From contig JAQGDQ010000870.1 of NCBI GenBank assembly GCA_030141605.1, positions 1-64,000 on the forward strand: DNA of 64,000 nucleotides, given 5' to 3'. Below the pieces are notes generated by a model. It worked only from the letters and a program-made list of their open reading frames with translations. It was not told the DNA's origin and ran no database searches. This document shows positions 36,775 through 49,505 of the stretch, in pieces. Every line of letters begins with the position of its first letter. The first letter of the stretch is position 1. Source of the DNA: Tubiluchus corallicola (Eukaryota; Priapulida; Priapulimorpha; Priapulimorphida; Tubiluchidae). The position numbers were made by a program, and so were the translations under genes.

Positions 36775-39700
36775 CCATCATCATCATTAATATTATTACA
36801 TCTTCCAGATCTCATTGCGATTCCTGATTTTGCATATGGAGCAATGGAAAATTGGGGACTAGTAACTTACAGGGAAGAATACATGCTTTACGATCCAAAG
36901 ATTTCCACTGTTGCTGACAAGAAATTGATGTGCAGAGTAATTGGACACGAGTTGGCACACATGGTAGCCTGGAAACTACAAACTTTCTTTAGGCTTATTC
37001 TTTACATGAGGACAGTTTTACAGAGGGGGTATTCTTTAAACTGGGAACAGTTTCATAGACTTGTCGCTTAGTTTCACAGTTTACTTAACAAGCGTGGTTC
37101 AACGCTTAATCTAAGTAACTGTGATTGGATTAACAACTATTATCGAATAACAATCGTTATCGATCAGATGTTATTATTAAAGTTTATTGAATTTTTCATA
37201 TAAAAATCATCCGAAATAATCCGAGAAAATACTGAAAATTATTATTGAAAGAAAATGAAGCGAGGTTTTTGGAAGCAGAAAAAGGGAAAGACTACAAAAA
37301 GAAATGACAGCGGGCCAGGGAGTAGAGAGAAAAGAGTGAGTGACTGAGAGAGGGAAAGAGAGAGGGTGGGAGAGGGGAGTGAAACAGTGCTACAACAAGT
37401 CTGTGAAGTGTATTTTGTTTAAAATAATCTGTTTTTAATTGTGAAATGTTTTGTTGCTACACCGCAGTCAACCATTTATGTAATAAATAAAAAACAATAC
37501 AAATCAAGAACCGTCTGATAACGTTAACGCCTTTCCTTGTTTCAGTGGTTTGGTAACCTGGTAACTTGTGACTGGTGGGACCATATCTGGTTAAATGAAG
37601 GCACCGCAAGATTTTTCGAGTTCATCGGCTGTGACTTCACTGACCCAACGTGGATGCTGGTAATTTCGTAATACTGTACAATCGTATTTATGATAAAATA
37701 CTTAAATGTTAGTGTATATTATACTAACCATCTGTGACTTAAATGTGACTTTAAGTGCGAGTGTAATGTGTCATATTTGCTACTATTTGTTAAAATTGTC
37801 TATTGTTACACATTGTCTCAAATTTGGCCATCAATAAAAATACCATCATCGTCAGCTGTACACTGTGTGGTTCATTTTCTACGAGTTATTCTGAGCGTTC
37901 CCTTCTTTTAGAGGTCAGTGTTCATTTGTATTTGATAAAACGTTTCCAGGAGGAGCAACATTTCGTCCTGGATAATTTCCCACCTGCGCTAGAACTCGAT
38001 GCACTGGCCTCCTCACATCCAACTGTGATGGATATCATGACAAATGCGGAGATTGAGAGCACGGGGGATGCAATCACCTCCTCAAGAGTAAGAATGCTTC
38101 TTTTAATTGCATCTTTCAAGTGTGAAGTCTCACTTAGCACTATCAATAAATCTTGTCTTTTTGTGACTCTCTAACTCCATTCTTACTAGGTTAAAGAGTG
38201 TTCTTAGCTACTTTCGAAAAAGCTTGCTCGCTTGTTTCAGTGCACTTCTTCATTTTTATGTAAGATGACATTTCAGTAAATTTAAAACAACTATGTAGTG
38301 TAATTATTACCAGTTCATAAATTATATAGTCTCATAAAGTGATTATAAATTTACTAATACGAAAAAATAGTTAATCAAAATTTCTTCTTAAATTTAATTT
38401 AGAAGATTTTGATGCGACTATTAACGAAAAGAAAGATAGAAGTTTCCTTGTATTCATGTCACATCCGACATAAAAGTAAATTTTCATTTTTGTGTTTTAG
38501 GGGTCGTGTCTTTGCTTAATGATGGAAAGCATGATTGGAAAGGAAGCTTGGTACCATGGAGTAGAAGTATATATTTTATAATTAAAAGATAAAAGCCTGT
38601 CCTTGTGTTTTTTATGCCCACTCACACACTACAGTGAACCCCAAAGTGGCATACCAAGAGAACCAACAAAAGGTTTTAGGCCTCGGAAAGGTTTTAGGCT
38701 AAGTCATAGCCCACTCCCAAATATGGCGGCCAAATGACGTCTAAAAGAACATCTGCACCGCGGGCGAATTCAGCTAGTAATCTATTAAACATTAGTTTTG
38801 TGCAGTTCCGTGTATGTCCTGCTTAAGTTTCAACAACGAGAAAAATTGCTATAATATTTAAGAAAAGGGCTTCCTAATAGCAATAACTTTTTTGTTCATT
38901 CGTTTATTTTTTGCATTCGTTTAGCATCATTTAAACCGATTGGCTTTTGCTACCTCAACAACTGATGATCTTTGGGAATCACTACAATGGGTAAATATCA
39001 GCTTCTTATGCTAGGGATCACAAGGAATCAAAATAGCATTTGAAAATATGAACGTTTGTGGAACTGAATTGTTTAGTTTCGCGAGTTTTTTGTTGCTATA
39101 GTTTTGTCATCAAGCTCCACGGTGAACCCCTCTACCATCTTTATTGACTTATTGACTTATTTAATGCAAATCTAAGATGATGTTATAGATCTTTTGTCAT
39201 CCGCGTTTTTTATAAATATGTTTATTTTCCCATCACCTTTTGTATACAGAACAAAACTCATTAACATACCTTAAGTACTCTAATACAAAGCTGAGACATT
39301 TATAATTACATATCTATAGTTTTACAGTGCGTTAAGTGCAATCTAATGGTGCAAAATGTTAAATTAACGTCTACTGAATCGGCTTAAAGCTCTAATAAAT
39401 CTCTGCGTTATATTAAAGGTAGCTTTGAATTCGTCAAGATTGAAAAGTAAATTACAGTGTAATAATGTATGGATTTTGGTTTCGATATTTAATTCATTAA
39501 TATTAACTGGGAGAAAGTTTGAATTATCTTCCGTGTTTAATTAATTATTAAAATTTCGTTCTAGGCAGTTGAAGATTTAAAAGTGGAGTTAGAAGGAAGA
39601 ACCGTGAAGGAAATAATGGACACGTGGACGTTGCAGATGGGATATCCGCTTTTAATTGTAACAAGAGATTACGGCAACGGCAGAGTCACCGTTGCACAAA

Positions 39701-42700
39701 CTCATTTTCTACGTCAACCAGAGACACAAATTCCACCCAGTATATACAAGTATTAATTGTTGCCTTTGCATTTTTCTTTATATCTTTCTTAATTTTTATC
39801 TTTATCTTTATCTTTATCTTTTTCTTTTTCTTGTTCTTGATCTTGATCTTGATCTTGATCTTGATCTTGATCTTGATCTTGATCTTGATCTTGATCTTGA
39901 TCTTGATCTTGATCTTGATCTTCATCTTCATCTTGATCTTCATCTTCATTTTCATCTTCATCCCTACCTTCAACTTTTGCCTTTGCCTTTGCCTTTACCT
40001 TTATCTTTTTATTTATCCTTGTCCTTATCCTTATCCTGTATTTCAGTCTCTCTTACCTCTGTCTCTATCTTCATTCCATTTGTATCTGCATCTTTACTGT
40101 ATCTGTATCTGTATCTGTATCTGTATCCGTATCCGTATCCGTATCCGTATCCGTATCTGTTTAAGTATCACTGTCTCTGTCTCTGTTTTTACATCTACCA
40201 CATTCAACCTGTTCCATTTACTAAAAAAATGCTGCTTTTAATTTTCAGTTATACGTGGGAAGTGCCTGTTTTTTATACGACTTCCGACCAAAGAAACTTT
40301 ACCAATCCAAGTATTGACTGGATGCACAAAGAAAACTGTAAGCATTGTCAACCAAAATTGACTACTGAGCTGTTTCATGTTTTACAGTTTTTAGATGTCA
40401 GATTACTTTTTTTAATTTCTCTACAGTTATTACTCTCAAGCAATCTGTGCCAAAAGACTCTTGGATCTTGCTCAACGCTGGCGTGAGGGGATTCTACAGG
40501 ATCCTTTATGATGAACGGAACATGGATCTTATTAATGAGCAGCTACAACTGTCTCATCAAGTATGGGTTCACACAACTTGCGTTACATCAGGCATATGAA
40601 TGTTTTATTTAAATGAAACAATACCTATGCTCAATTGATTGCGTTTCCATGACTTAATAGCCAGTATATCCTCGGCAATTAAATGTCTCTTTAACTGGAT
40701 CCACCATTTCGACTTTTTATAACTTTTCGTCGCCAATTACAGGTAATTGGAAGATAATTTCTCAGATCAGCTCTGATCAAAGGCAAGAAATCCTATTTAA
40801 TCTAGACTTTTCACTTCAAGCGTATTCATCCTAATTTAATGTAATAAATTTTTACTTTGCTGTAGAGTATAGATGTGAGAAATCGAGCGCAACTGTTCGA
40901 AGATGTGTTTGAGTTAGCAAGGTTTGCCTTTAATGTTCATTGAACTAATAATTAGACGTAGTATATTTATTTTAATTAATGGTTCACAATCTTAATTTTA
41001 AGATTATCATTAATGACAGTACGAACACACAATTAGCAAATTTTGAAACTGAACTTGTCCGAAAGAAATGAAACATGAATAAGTCGGGGGCATAATCTGG
41101 ATTTGAACCAGGGATCTAAAAGAAAAGATAGGTGAAAAAGCTGGGAAAAAAGCTAGTATAATTGTCACAAATAGAAAGCCTTTGGTTGCTTGTTGCTAAA
41201 ATGTTTTGTAATTGAGCCCACTCTTGCTGGCTAGGAGCGCGCATAAAACATTGAATTTTGTGAACTTTTGCAGGGCCTTGGTTTTGGATCAAGTCAGCGC
41301 ATTGAAAATGCTTGAGTACTTAGATAGAGAAGAAGATTATTTACCTTGGCATGCAGCACTAACTAAGCTCAAATACTTGGATCTGATGCTCATAAAAAGT
41401 GGTTCATACGGTCTTTTCAAGGTATAACTGCCAGAGAAACAAAAAAATGCAAAGAAGCAATTTATTTAAACGTTATCCCACATCCACGCTTAACTGAATA
41501 TGTGATCTTGTTATAGATGCAAGACATTTTGACTTGTGACCGCCACATATATGATTAATTTCCATCAGCAAGCGTCTGAGAAAATATTTAATATTGAAAT
41601 GCCACATTTAGGGTTGCTTAATGCAATTGTTTTTATTTTAGGAGTTTCTAGTAAATCAGATTAAGCCTGTTTACACGATGCTTGGCTGGGATGATCACGA
41701 AGACAAGTTCCAAACGTAAGATGCTCTAAAATTAATTTGTTTCTTCCAAGGTGACTGAAAATTATTTTTGCCATGCTTTTAAATTGATAAATAAATTATA
41801 GGAAAGAAGATCCTAAACAGTGTACCCAAATGGGAGTCCCACTCGGAGAAATACTCGTCTTTTGTAATGTCCAATTCACTTCTCCTTGTTTTTTATAATT
41901 TCTATACAGACTAGAACTAATCATTATTACATGCTTGCCCTAGGGCGTTCGACTTCTTAAGCAAAACAATATTTTAGCGCCTCGAGTCGCCTGGGCAAAA
42001 TTGACAAAAATTAGACAGCTGTTTTATTTTGGCTTAACAATGATCGACCAGGCATCTGAAAGAAAACGTCACTTTTTAATGGGACTAAAATACGTCACTC
42101 GCCACCATTGGCATAAAGTCGACACATAGCCATAAGTGTTAATAATTTAACTTTTCAATAGCCACGCATTTGTCTTTGCAGATATTTAAGAACTTTTAAA
42201 GAAAAAACATGAGAGTGTAAGAAAGAATCGAAGAAAAAATCCAATTACAGGCCTGAAGCGTTTTCATTAGTGCAAAAGAAGAATTAGAAATTACAATCAC
42301 AAGATATTTTTGCACTAAGAATAGAGCAAGCATCTTGCTAACAAAAGACGCATTCATTGCAGGTTATTGCAGATTGACGCCTTGACAACAGCCTGTTACT
42401 ATGGCAACGAGGAGTGCATCAAGATGGCGAAAGAGCTCTATCGAGAATGGATGAACACGGGAGTAAACGAGTATGGTTACCTACCTTTGCCACTTTTTTA
42501 ATAATGCAGTCTTAACTCTTTATATTATGTGGCACAACTTAATTTTCCACCTTTTCACTGTATGGTGATTTTTGTCACATAGACATTATAGCCTTAATGC
42601 AAAATAGTTAGGTGGTCACACTTAATTAAATTTTGGCATTGATGTTTCATAAAGTCGAATAATTGAATGCGATGATTAGTGTGCAAATTCGGTGTGGCAA

Positions 42701-45700
42701 ATCAGGGTTTTTAGTTAGTCAATGTTTTTAAACGAAGTTGAGTTGGCCTAACAAAATTATTAGATGAAGTAAAGTCACTTATAAAAAGTTGCTGAAAAGA
42801 GTGTAGGAAAGTGAGAGGAAGGTTTATTGGATAAATAGAAATAACTGACAGCGAATCACTGAGAGGAGTGAAGATGCAAAAAGTACAATCAAATAAGGAA
42901 GAAAAATTTTGATGAATAAGGTAACAAGAGGAAATCTACATTATTTACAACAGAGAGAAAATGACGAGGAGACAATAAAAGCGTTCGTTGCAGCAGGTGT
43001 GGGTGAAATTTCGTTTTCTTGGGAAACAAACAAGCTAATGTGTTCAAACGCAACAAAGAATTTATAATAATTGCGCAATATGTCGCTAGTATTTTTATAA
43101 TAAATGAACGAAATGCTACGTTTGAAAGCGCCAAAAATAGTTTTTAGATATAAGTAATACTGTTGATTTTGTTACTAATTGCAGAATCTCCCCTGATATC
43201 CAGGGAATTGTGTACTGCACTGCCATAGCGAATGGGGGCGAAGAGGAGTGGTACTGGGCGTGGGATCACTACATCACTAGCCAAACACCTTCCGAGACCA
43301 CAAAACTTCTTCAAGCCATGGCATGCTCTAAGCAAATATGGATTCTGCAAATGTAAGTTCACCAGTTAAGCCAGAAAGATAAACAATGCCCAGCGCAGTC
43401 CTATTTTAGATTTAGTAAGTATTGACAAGATATTGGTTCTTCACGGTGAAAGATATTAGGAGCCACTAATGCCGATTACATATGACATACTGATCACTGT
43501 CTTATTTGTTGGTTAAACATGTTTTTAGAATGCAATATTTTACTTGAAATTTGAGTTTATAAATTGCACCTCAAGGTGAAAATGAACGCTTCTATTAGTG
43601 TCTATAAGTTAGCTGTATAGAGCCCAAAACACTTTATTCTGGTTGTAAATAAAGTTTGTTAAACCATAAACCGGCAAAACGATAAAATTGACATCTGTTT
43701 AGGTTTTTAAAAGTACTGTTTAGGTTTTTAAAAGTACAATTTAAAAATATTCTTTTTTTAAACTGTAGTTTGGTGATAAGAAGCTATGAGATCCCGGCGT
43801 TAGATGGGGTGACCTCGTGCGTGACACCCCTGAAAGTATTAATTATAACCAACTCTGAACTGTATTCCGTCAATGCATCTCGGTGTCTTCCTCCACTACT
43901 TCCGCTGTCTGATTACACTGTTTGATTTGAGCCGCCTTTGGTTGAAGAAGACTGCATAAATAATCACGACCTTTCATCTCAGATGTTATAACTCTCCGAT
44001 AGAAGCATTTGCCTTCTTCTGTTACTGTGGAATCTATATAATAATTTCCGCTGTAGTATAGATATCCCTAATTAGGGAACTAATTAGCCTTTACAATAGT
44101 TTGCGCGAGCCCTGTTTACGCGGATTCTAAAATTAGAAAAAAGTGCAAGTGGTAAGGTGTATTTCATTCAGTTTTTTCTACTTTCACTTCGGAAGTTTCT
44201 TAAATCATTCGCGCTAAGAAAGCAGTTTTTACTAAAGCAATTTTAAAAGGGCTTCCAGTTTGTCGACACTAACGGTTTAATTATGTTTCAGTTGATTAAA
44301 CAACTAACAAAGGTTAGGGAATACGTGGTTTTGCAATACGTAGAAAGATGTGTTCGAACGTATCAACCGAAGTAAAGTAACTTCGAATCTGTTAAGTGTA
44401 TGGGCGGGTATTTACCAGGAAACCTGCTTCACAGTAGCTTCGTCTGCCATATATAATGCCCCGTTCGAGAGAGCATATTTTTACCTTTGCCGGTTCAGTG
44501 TCTTGACTATTATCCTACATATATATATATATATATGTAGTATATATATATATATATATACATATACAGTATACATATGTGAGCTTCATGCCTTCTCTTG
44601 TTTAAGGCTTTTTATTTTTAATATCAGTGGAAACTTCACTTGTATGTAGTTTTCCATTTAAGCGCTCAACTTTTCAAAAAGCGTCTTAGCAATGTGAATA
44701 ATCCGTGTTTACTATTTGTGTGACGACAGAAATCAATAACGCCGAGCAGTAATAGATTCCTGACCACTGGATACAAGACTCATTCTGAACATTTCACTTG
44801 ACGTACTGTCCGTGTTTCTCCTTATAGCCCGTGTAATTAGGATGCATTTATTTTCGAACAGCTAAGAAAACTCCCCCGCTCCAGTGTCACACCATAAAAT
44901 AATAGCCCTTGATAACGAACCTTCGTAATGAATCAGATTTCGATCCCCGCTACATCCATCTGCATTAAGTATTCCCTGTTCCTGCCTGCTACATCCCAGT
45001 TTTCAGAGTGCTGAACTATATAAACGGCTTTTACATATTATAGCGTGTGTAGAATTTAATTTTATAGGTATTTGGAGAAAGTTCTGAATTTAGATGGGGT
45101 TAGGCAGCAGCATGGCGACCGGGTTATACAATATGTAGCCGAAAATGTACTAGGAAGTTACCTCGCCTGGAATTTTCTTAGACAAAATTGGTTTGTACTG
45201 TACAACAGATACACGTACTCGTCATTGAACCGAATGGTTACAACCGTGACCAGTTGGCTCAACACTGAATGGGAACTGGCAGAAGTGAGTTACGTTTTCT
45301 ATTAGTAAATTGGAATTAAATTAAACGCAAATATTTGAAAATAAATAGGGGCCTGCTATAAATGGTTTGACCTTGATTAATCACTCAGAAACATACTTCA
45401 TTCTTACACATACGTACTTAAATCATTATGACGCATAATTATTGCGACATACATAATTAAAATACAAAATGCATGCGGCAAAAATTAGTGCTTATCGCAG
45501 CATAAATTATCATGTAATTATGTGTTTTCACTGCTGGCGCTACTGCTTTCAAGCCCATTTTCGCTTGTCGACCCATATTTTTAAATTCTCACGGTAATTT
45601 AGGTACGTCAGTTTGTCAAGACAATTACAGGACATGGCGATAATGAAGCTTACTGGTCTACGGCGATGGAGAACATTGCAGCTAACATAAAGTGGGTCGA

Positions 45701-45752
45701 GAAAAACGAAAAGTCCATTCATGAGTGGCTAGAATCGTTGCAGGATAATTAA
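33710..45752 (+). CDS. M1 zinc aminopeptidase (aminopeptidase N-like), 19 coding exons
   Basis: Exons: 33710-34338, 34598-34753, 35378-35501, 36055-36175, 36809-36963, 37546-37659, 37950-38087, 38501-38566, 38925-38990, 39565-39749, 40249-40337, 40427-40560, 40866-40921, 41274-41421, 41642-41715, 42363-42470, 43185-43352, 45068-45284, 45603-45752. All have GT-AG borders and agreeing phases, giving 965 aa, the usual family length. The start sits in GCCACCATG. Residues 9-29 form a membrane anchor (type II), then a Ser/Thr-rich stalk to about 83. GAMEN (354-358) binds the peptide amino end. HELAH (390-394) and Glu413 bind zinc, with the exact 18-residue gap. The C-terminal ERAP1-like helical domain follows ([18 protein letters not shown]). 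The family would trim N-terminal residues from peptides at the cell surface. Oddity: the position of the conserved catalytic Tyr (family ISYSKG) reads ITSSRG, giving Ser477. Confidence 0.95.
36535..36790 (+). repeat. GGT/GAT then CAT trinucleotide tract in aminopeptidase intron 4
   Basis: Purine-rich GATGATGGTGGTG units are followed by (CAT)n / (TCA)n, ending about 18 nt before the exon 5 acceptor. Upstream GAT and downstream ATC units are complementary. Confidence 0.85.
38640..38760 (+). repeat. Copy of the ATGGC(G/T)GCC dispersed repeat in intron 8
   Basis: GGTTTTAGGC occurs twice, followed by CCCACTCCCAAATATGGCGGCC. This resembles units at 16.8-17.2 kb. Confidence 0.45.
39785..40175 (+). 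repeat. Hexanucleotide tracts (CTTTAT, CTTGAT, CTGTAT) in intron 10
   Basis: Blocks of six-base units follow one another. CTTGAT is repeated about 14 times at 39836-39921, flanked by CTTTAT and CTTCAT variants and later by CTGTAT / CCGTAT. The Asp-Leu and Lys-Ile frames are artefacts. Confidence 0.85.
40975..41130 (-). repeat. SINE-like copy in aminopeptidase intron 13
   Basis: AATCTTAATTTTAAGATTATCATTAATGA is the repeat's terminal palindrome type. GGATTTGAACCAGGGA near 41098 is the B-box on the minus strand. Both match the 59.2-kb copy. Confidence 0.5.
44516..44580 (+). repeat. (AT)n palindromic microsatellite in intron 17
   Basis: Self-complementary TATATA runs are separated by GTAG and followed by CATATACAGTATACATATG. 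Confidence 0.85.
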
Positions 45753-45862
45753 AAATTACTGCGTACGTCCAATTTTGTTTATTTCATTGTAAATTTTGGT
45801 GTTTATATTTTTGTCTCCCTATGGTTATATAATTATAATTTTTGCTGTAACATTAAATTTTG

Positions 45863-45868
45863 AATAAA
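45863..45868 (+). terminator. AATAAA poly(A) signal of the aminopeptidase
   Basis: A canonical signal 110 nt after the stop codon. Confidence 0.75.
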
Positions 45869-46484
45869 GAAATGTGACATTAATGATCGAAAATTCGGAG
45901 TCGAGTCTATGGCCCTATCAAACATTAACGCGATTTATTCAAGTTTTTGGTAATTTTATAATGTGATTATATAACGTCATATTGTTTAATGTTTAATTAT
46001 AATGGCAAATAGATCATGGATTTATAGGTTTGTCTCAAACACTGCGTTAAATAATTCCTAACATATACTTTAAACAATTTAACCTGAACTTAAACAGTAA
46101 ATTTGGTTTTTATACTATTTCTTGTATGTCTTTTATGTAAGTCTTTTTTCTGCTATGGCTAATTAATAATAAGTGAATAATAAAAATGGATTATCATCAT
46201 ATCAGTACTTGTCATGTTTCAATTAATCGGTTCAATCTGCACAGCGGGTTAATATCACATTTGTGAAAACTTAATTTTCATGTCATTATTAAAAGTTAGA
46301 TCAAAAGAAACTAATCAATATTCTAAAGATGTTCACACAAGAACTCAAGGTCCCCGTTGAATATTAATATCACGAAATTATGATAATATTTATATCAGAA
46401 GGGGGCCAAGATATTATATTGGCCACTAGAACAATATAAGCATATATTAGAAACAAACAAAAAACATATTATTAACAAGTTAAC

Positions 46485-46490
46485 TTTATT
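46485..46490 (-). terminator. Candidate poly(A) signal of gene E
   Basis: TTTATT on the + strand (AATAAA on minus), about 380 nt after the gene E stop codon. Confidence 0.45.
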
Positions 46491-46870
46491 ATTAGAGAAA
46501 CATATATATTTAATATGTAACGTAGGATTAGTAATACAAACAAGCTGGCCTTCTATGTTGTCACAATTGCTTAACATTTCCGACTGAGTTAATGGCCAGT
46601 ACTAGCAAAAGGAGAAATGTTTTTTAACGTAAAATGGTAAAGAGATATAGTATAAGTTTAACTATTATCCAGTTAGATCAATAGTCGTTGTTACCGTTTT
46701 TCTTTTGCCGTTGTTGTTTTCGATTGTCGGTGTCACAGTAGCGACGTTGCTACTGTTGTTGCTGTTATTGCTGTTGCTGTTACTGCTGTCATTATTTTGA
46801 GCATCCGGCTACACGTTTTGTCCTAACACAGCTGACATGACGTTGACACGATTACTGAAATAAAGTATCT

Positions 46871-48187
46871 TTAATATCCTCCGCGTCTAATGTCGACAGG
46901 TAACCTACTCTTTGGCCCGGAATGTACAGGCAGTGATTCAACGTGAACTGGTTGGAAGCGCACTCCACCAGGTGTCTCAAATGCATACGCAGCACCCTCT
47001 TCTACAGCTCCCTCGCCAGAAGCAGTCTGCTGGTATTGCTGGGTGGCATCTTGAGCAGCTTGCCTGGTAGCATCCAGTTGTATTCCAGCTTCGCCAGCTC
47101 CGACTCCAACTCTTTCAGCAGAACTGGATTCCGTCTGCCGAGCGTTCCCAGAACTGTATCGTGTTCCAATAACAACTTGCTGTTGTCGTCCATTTATTGC
47201 TGGACGTGGAGCTGCCGCAGCCGCTTCTGCTCGGGCTCCATTGAAGTCGAATCCTTCGATGTTGACGTATCTGTCTCCAAATCGTTCAATTCCGAAAGCT
47301 TCAGAGTCGATATTTCCAAAATTATTGGGGTTGATGTCGCCGCGGCCAAAACCCTGGATTCCGACTGACCTTATGTTGGAAGTGACGGCAGGAAAGCGCC
47401 TTACGGGTGCTGCATCTACTGCAATGCGTCTCGCTTGTACTGTGGTAACAGCTGGGGCGGCGCCAACAGTTCTGGTAACTCCAACATTTCCAACAAGACC
47501 ACTGCCAATAGTGCCACCAACACCTCTGTAGCCATTAAGGCCCCCATAGCCTCCACCATACCCATTGTAACCTCCACGGTTGCGGATTCCTTGGAATCCT
47601 CTTCCACCAAATCCGCCATATCCACCCCCCAATCCGCCAAAGCCTCCACCATAACCTCCCCTTAATCCCCCGTAACCACCACCAAGTCCACCATAACCAC
47701 CATAGCCACCTCCTAGCCCACCATATCCACTTCCAATCCCACCATAACCACCTCTGAATCCACCACCAATCCCTCCAAATCCTCCATAGCCGCCCCCTAA
47801 TCCACCATATCCTCCACCTATTCCACTATACCCACCTCTATACCCACCACCAATTCCCCCAAAATAGCCACCCCCTGTTCCACCATAGCCACCCCCTATT
47901 CCACCATAGCCACCCCCTATTCCACCATAGCCACCCCCTATTCCACCATAGCCACCCCCTATTCCACCATAGCCACCCCTTATTCCACCATAACCTCCAC
48001 CAATTCCCCCATATCCTCCACCAGTTCTTCCAATTCCACCATATCCTCCACTAATTCCACCATATCCTCCGCCAATACCACCATATCCGCCTCCAATTCC
48101 ACCATATCCGCCTCCACCTAGTAAGAATGACCCTAGAGTACAAGCTAGGGAGCAAGACATCACACTCGTTAGGTACAGCGTCTTCAT
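46871..48187 (-). CDS. Gene E: secreted Gly-rich protein, single coding exon
   Basis: The reading frame encodes 438 aa. A hydrophobic leader (MKTLYLTSVMSCSLACTLGS) opens it. Residues of about 24-235 are GGYGGIG / GGYGGLG heptapeptide repeats, several copied as identical 21-bp units (47881-47985). The C-terminal half is non-repetitive: Ala/Val/Arg-rich, then QARQTESSS-like Gln/Ser/Ala-rich sequence, then a terminal segment containing AAYAFETPGGVRFQP. That segment loosely resembles the Gly-x-x-aromatic-x-x-Pro motif of genes A, C and F. An acceptor (TTTTCTTTTAG) sits one base before the ATG, so the upstream exon is non-coding. A matrix protein of a Gly-rich extracellular material is likely from composition. 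The precise material is unknown. Frames on the + strand here are shadows. Confidence 0.85.
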   Translation of the reverse strand: MKTLYLTSVMSCSLACTLGSFLLGGGGYGGIGGGYGGIGGGYGGISGGYGGIGRTGGGYGGIGGGYGGIRGGYGGIGGGYGGIGGGYGGIGGGYGGIGGGYGGTGGGYFGGIGGGYRGGYSGIGGGYGGLGGGYGGFGGIGGGFRGGYGGIGSGYGGLGGGYGGYGGLGGGYGGLRGGYGGGFGGLGGGYGGFGGRGFQGIRNRGGYNGYGGGYGGLNGYRGVGGTIGSGLVGNVGVTRTVGAAPAVTTVQARRIAVDAAPVRRFPAVTSNIRSVGIQGFGRGDINPNNFGNIDSEAFGIERFGDRYVNIEGFDFNGARAEAAAAAPRPAINGRQQQVVIGTRYSSGNARQTESSSAERVGVGAGEAGIQLDATRQAAQDATQQYQQTASGEGAVEEGAAYAFETPGGVRFQPVHVESLPVHSGPKSRLPVDIRRGGY

Positions 48188-48245
48188 CCTAAAAGAAAAA
48201 ACTATTTGGAAACAATGTCACAGCATTAGTAATTATTGAATAAAT

Positions 48246-48372
<127 letters not shown>

Positions 48373-48385
48373 GTAATTATAATAC

Positions 48386-48451
48386 ATATTCTATTTATGT
48401 AATTTAAGTCATATCAAGATTATTATTACTATAATTACATAAATAGAATAT
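48386..48451. repeat. Perfect 19-bp inverted repeat with 28-nt loop
   Basis: ATATTCTATTTATGTAATT at 48386-48404 is mirrored exactly by AATTACATAAATAGAATAT at 48433-48451. It lies just beyond the AAT array inside the gene E 5'UTR intron. Its ends and size suit a hairpin or a very small MITE remnant. Confidence 0.8.
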
Positions 48452-49171
48452 CCGATTCATTCTTGGGGAGTTTCAATAACAGCAGAAATTGAAAAGCCAG
48501 ACCAACATGTTTAGTAGCATAATGAATTTATTATGGTTGCCATTTTTGTCATGTACACATACTGTACACATCCTAAGTGATGTTACTGAGTAATGTATAG
48601 TATGTATACGTTTTAAGTCAATTATTGTTGTCGACAGAATGGCAGTAATTACTTTTTTGATCTTCTGAACTGGGAAGTGAGGAAGGATGAAGAAAAGGAG
48701 AGAAATGAAAAACTTGAATCAAAACTTCGCGTTTACGAGACATTTTTACGAGGCAAGCTACAAGAGAGCATCATCTAAATTTAAGGTTATTTTGAAAGTT
48801 TTAAACGTTAAGCTAGCTTCATGATAGTTATTTGCTGTGTAAGCGGCTCAATGTTTTGCGAAGGAGTAGTGGAACGAATTTAAAAGGCAATTAGTAGTTC
48901 TGCAATTTGGAATAACAAGTTCTAAGTTTTCGGCAAGTTCGAGGAGAAAGGAAAAAGAATAGATAAAAACAAACAAAGCCGTGAACAAGGGCATTTAATT
49001 TTGAGTAACGAACATCATTTCCGCTTTTTCGATATTTACCACGTAGCTGTTTAATTTAGACGCTGGTCAATGTAGTGTTGAATTAAATAAAGAAGAAGGC
49101 AAGCAAGAAGGTCAGTAAGTATGTAAATAAGTAAGTAAGTAAGACACACGCCTATTAACGCGTGTTTATGT

Positions 49172-49343
49172 TTATGTATGTATGTATGTATGTATGTATG
49201 TATGTATGTATGTATGTATGTATGTATGTATGTATGTATGTATGTATGTATGTATGTATGTATGTATGTATGTATGTATGTATGTATGTATGTATGTATG
49301 TATGTATGTATGTGTGTTATGTATGTATGTATGTATGTATGTA
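49172..49343 (+). repeat. (TATG)n microsatellite
   Basis: About 170 bp of TATG units with one TGTG interruption. It produces Tyr-Val-Cys-Met and Tyr-Ile-His-Thr frames that are not genes. Confidence 0.95.
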
Positions 49344-49505
49344 AGTAAATCAGAAATTTCTTTATCACCTTCTACAAAATAACAAGACTAAACTAGTAAC
49401 AAAATTTATCACTAAGCGCAAAGATCTTCAGTTTCATTAAGCCGAAAGTAATTAAACCTGACAGTAATCTACGGCGTCAAATTATTTAAAAAATTCTTAT
49501 CTTAC

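Noticed and set aside
36296-36790. 164-aa Met/Val/His frame before exon 5
   Set aside because: Trinucleotide repeat inside intron 4.
39624-40486. 200-260 aa Asp-Leu / Ile-Leu frames in aminopeptidase intron 10
   Set aside because: Hexanucleotide repeats in an intron whose flanking exons 10 and 11 splice in perfect phase.
46943-47665. Ser/Thr-rich + strand frames opposite gene E
   Set aside because: Complement shadows of the Gly/Ala codons of gene E.
49051-49382. Tyr-Val-Cys-Met and Tyr-Ile-His-Thr repeat 'proteins', as a gene or CRISPR-like array
   Set aside because: A plain TATG microsatellite without spacers; CRISPR arrays are not expected in animal DNA.
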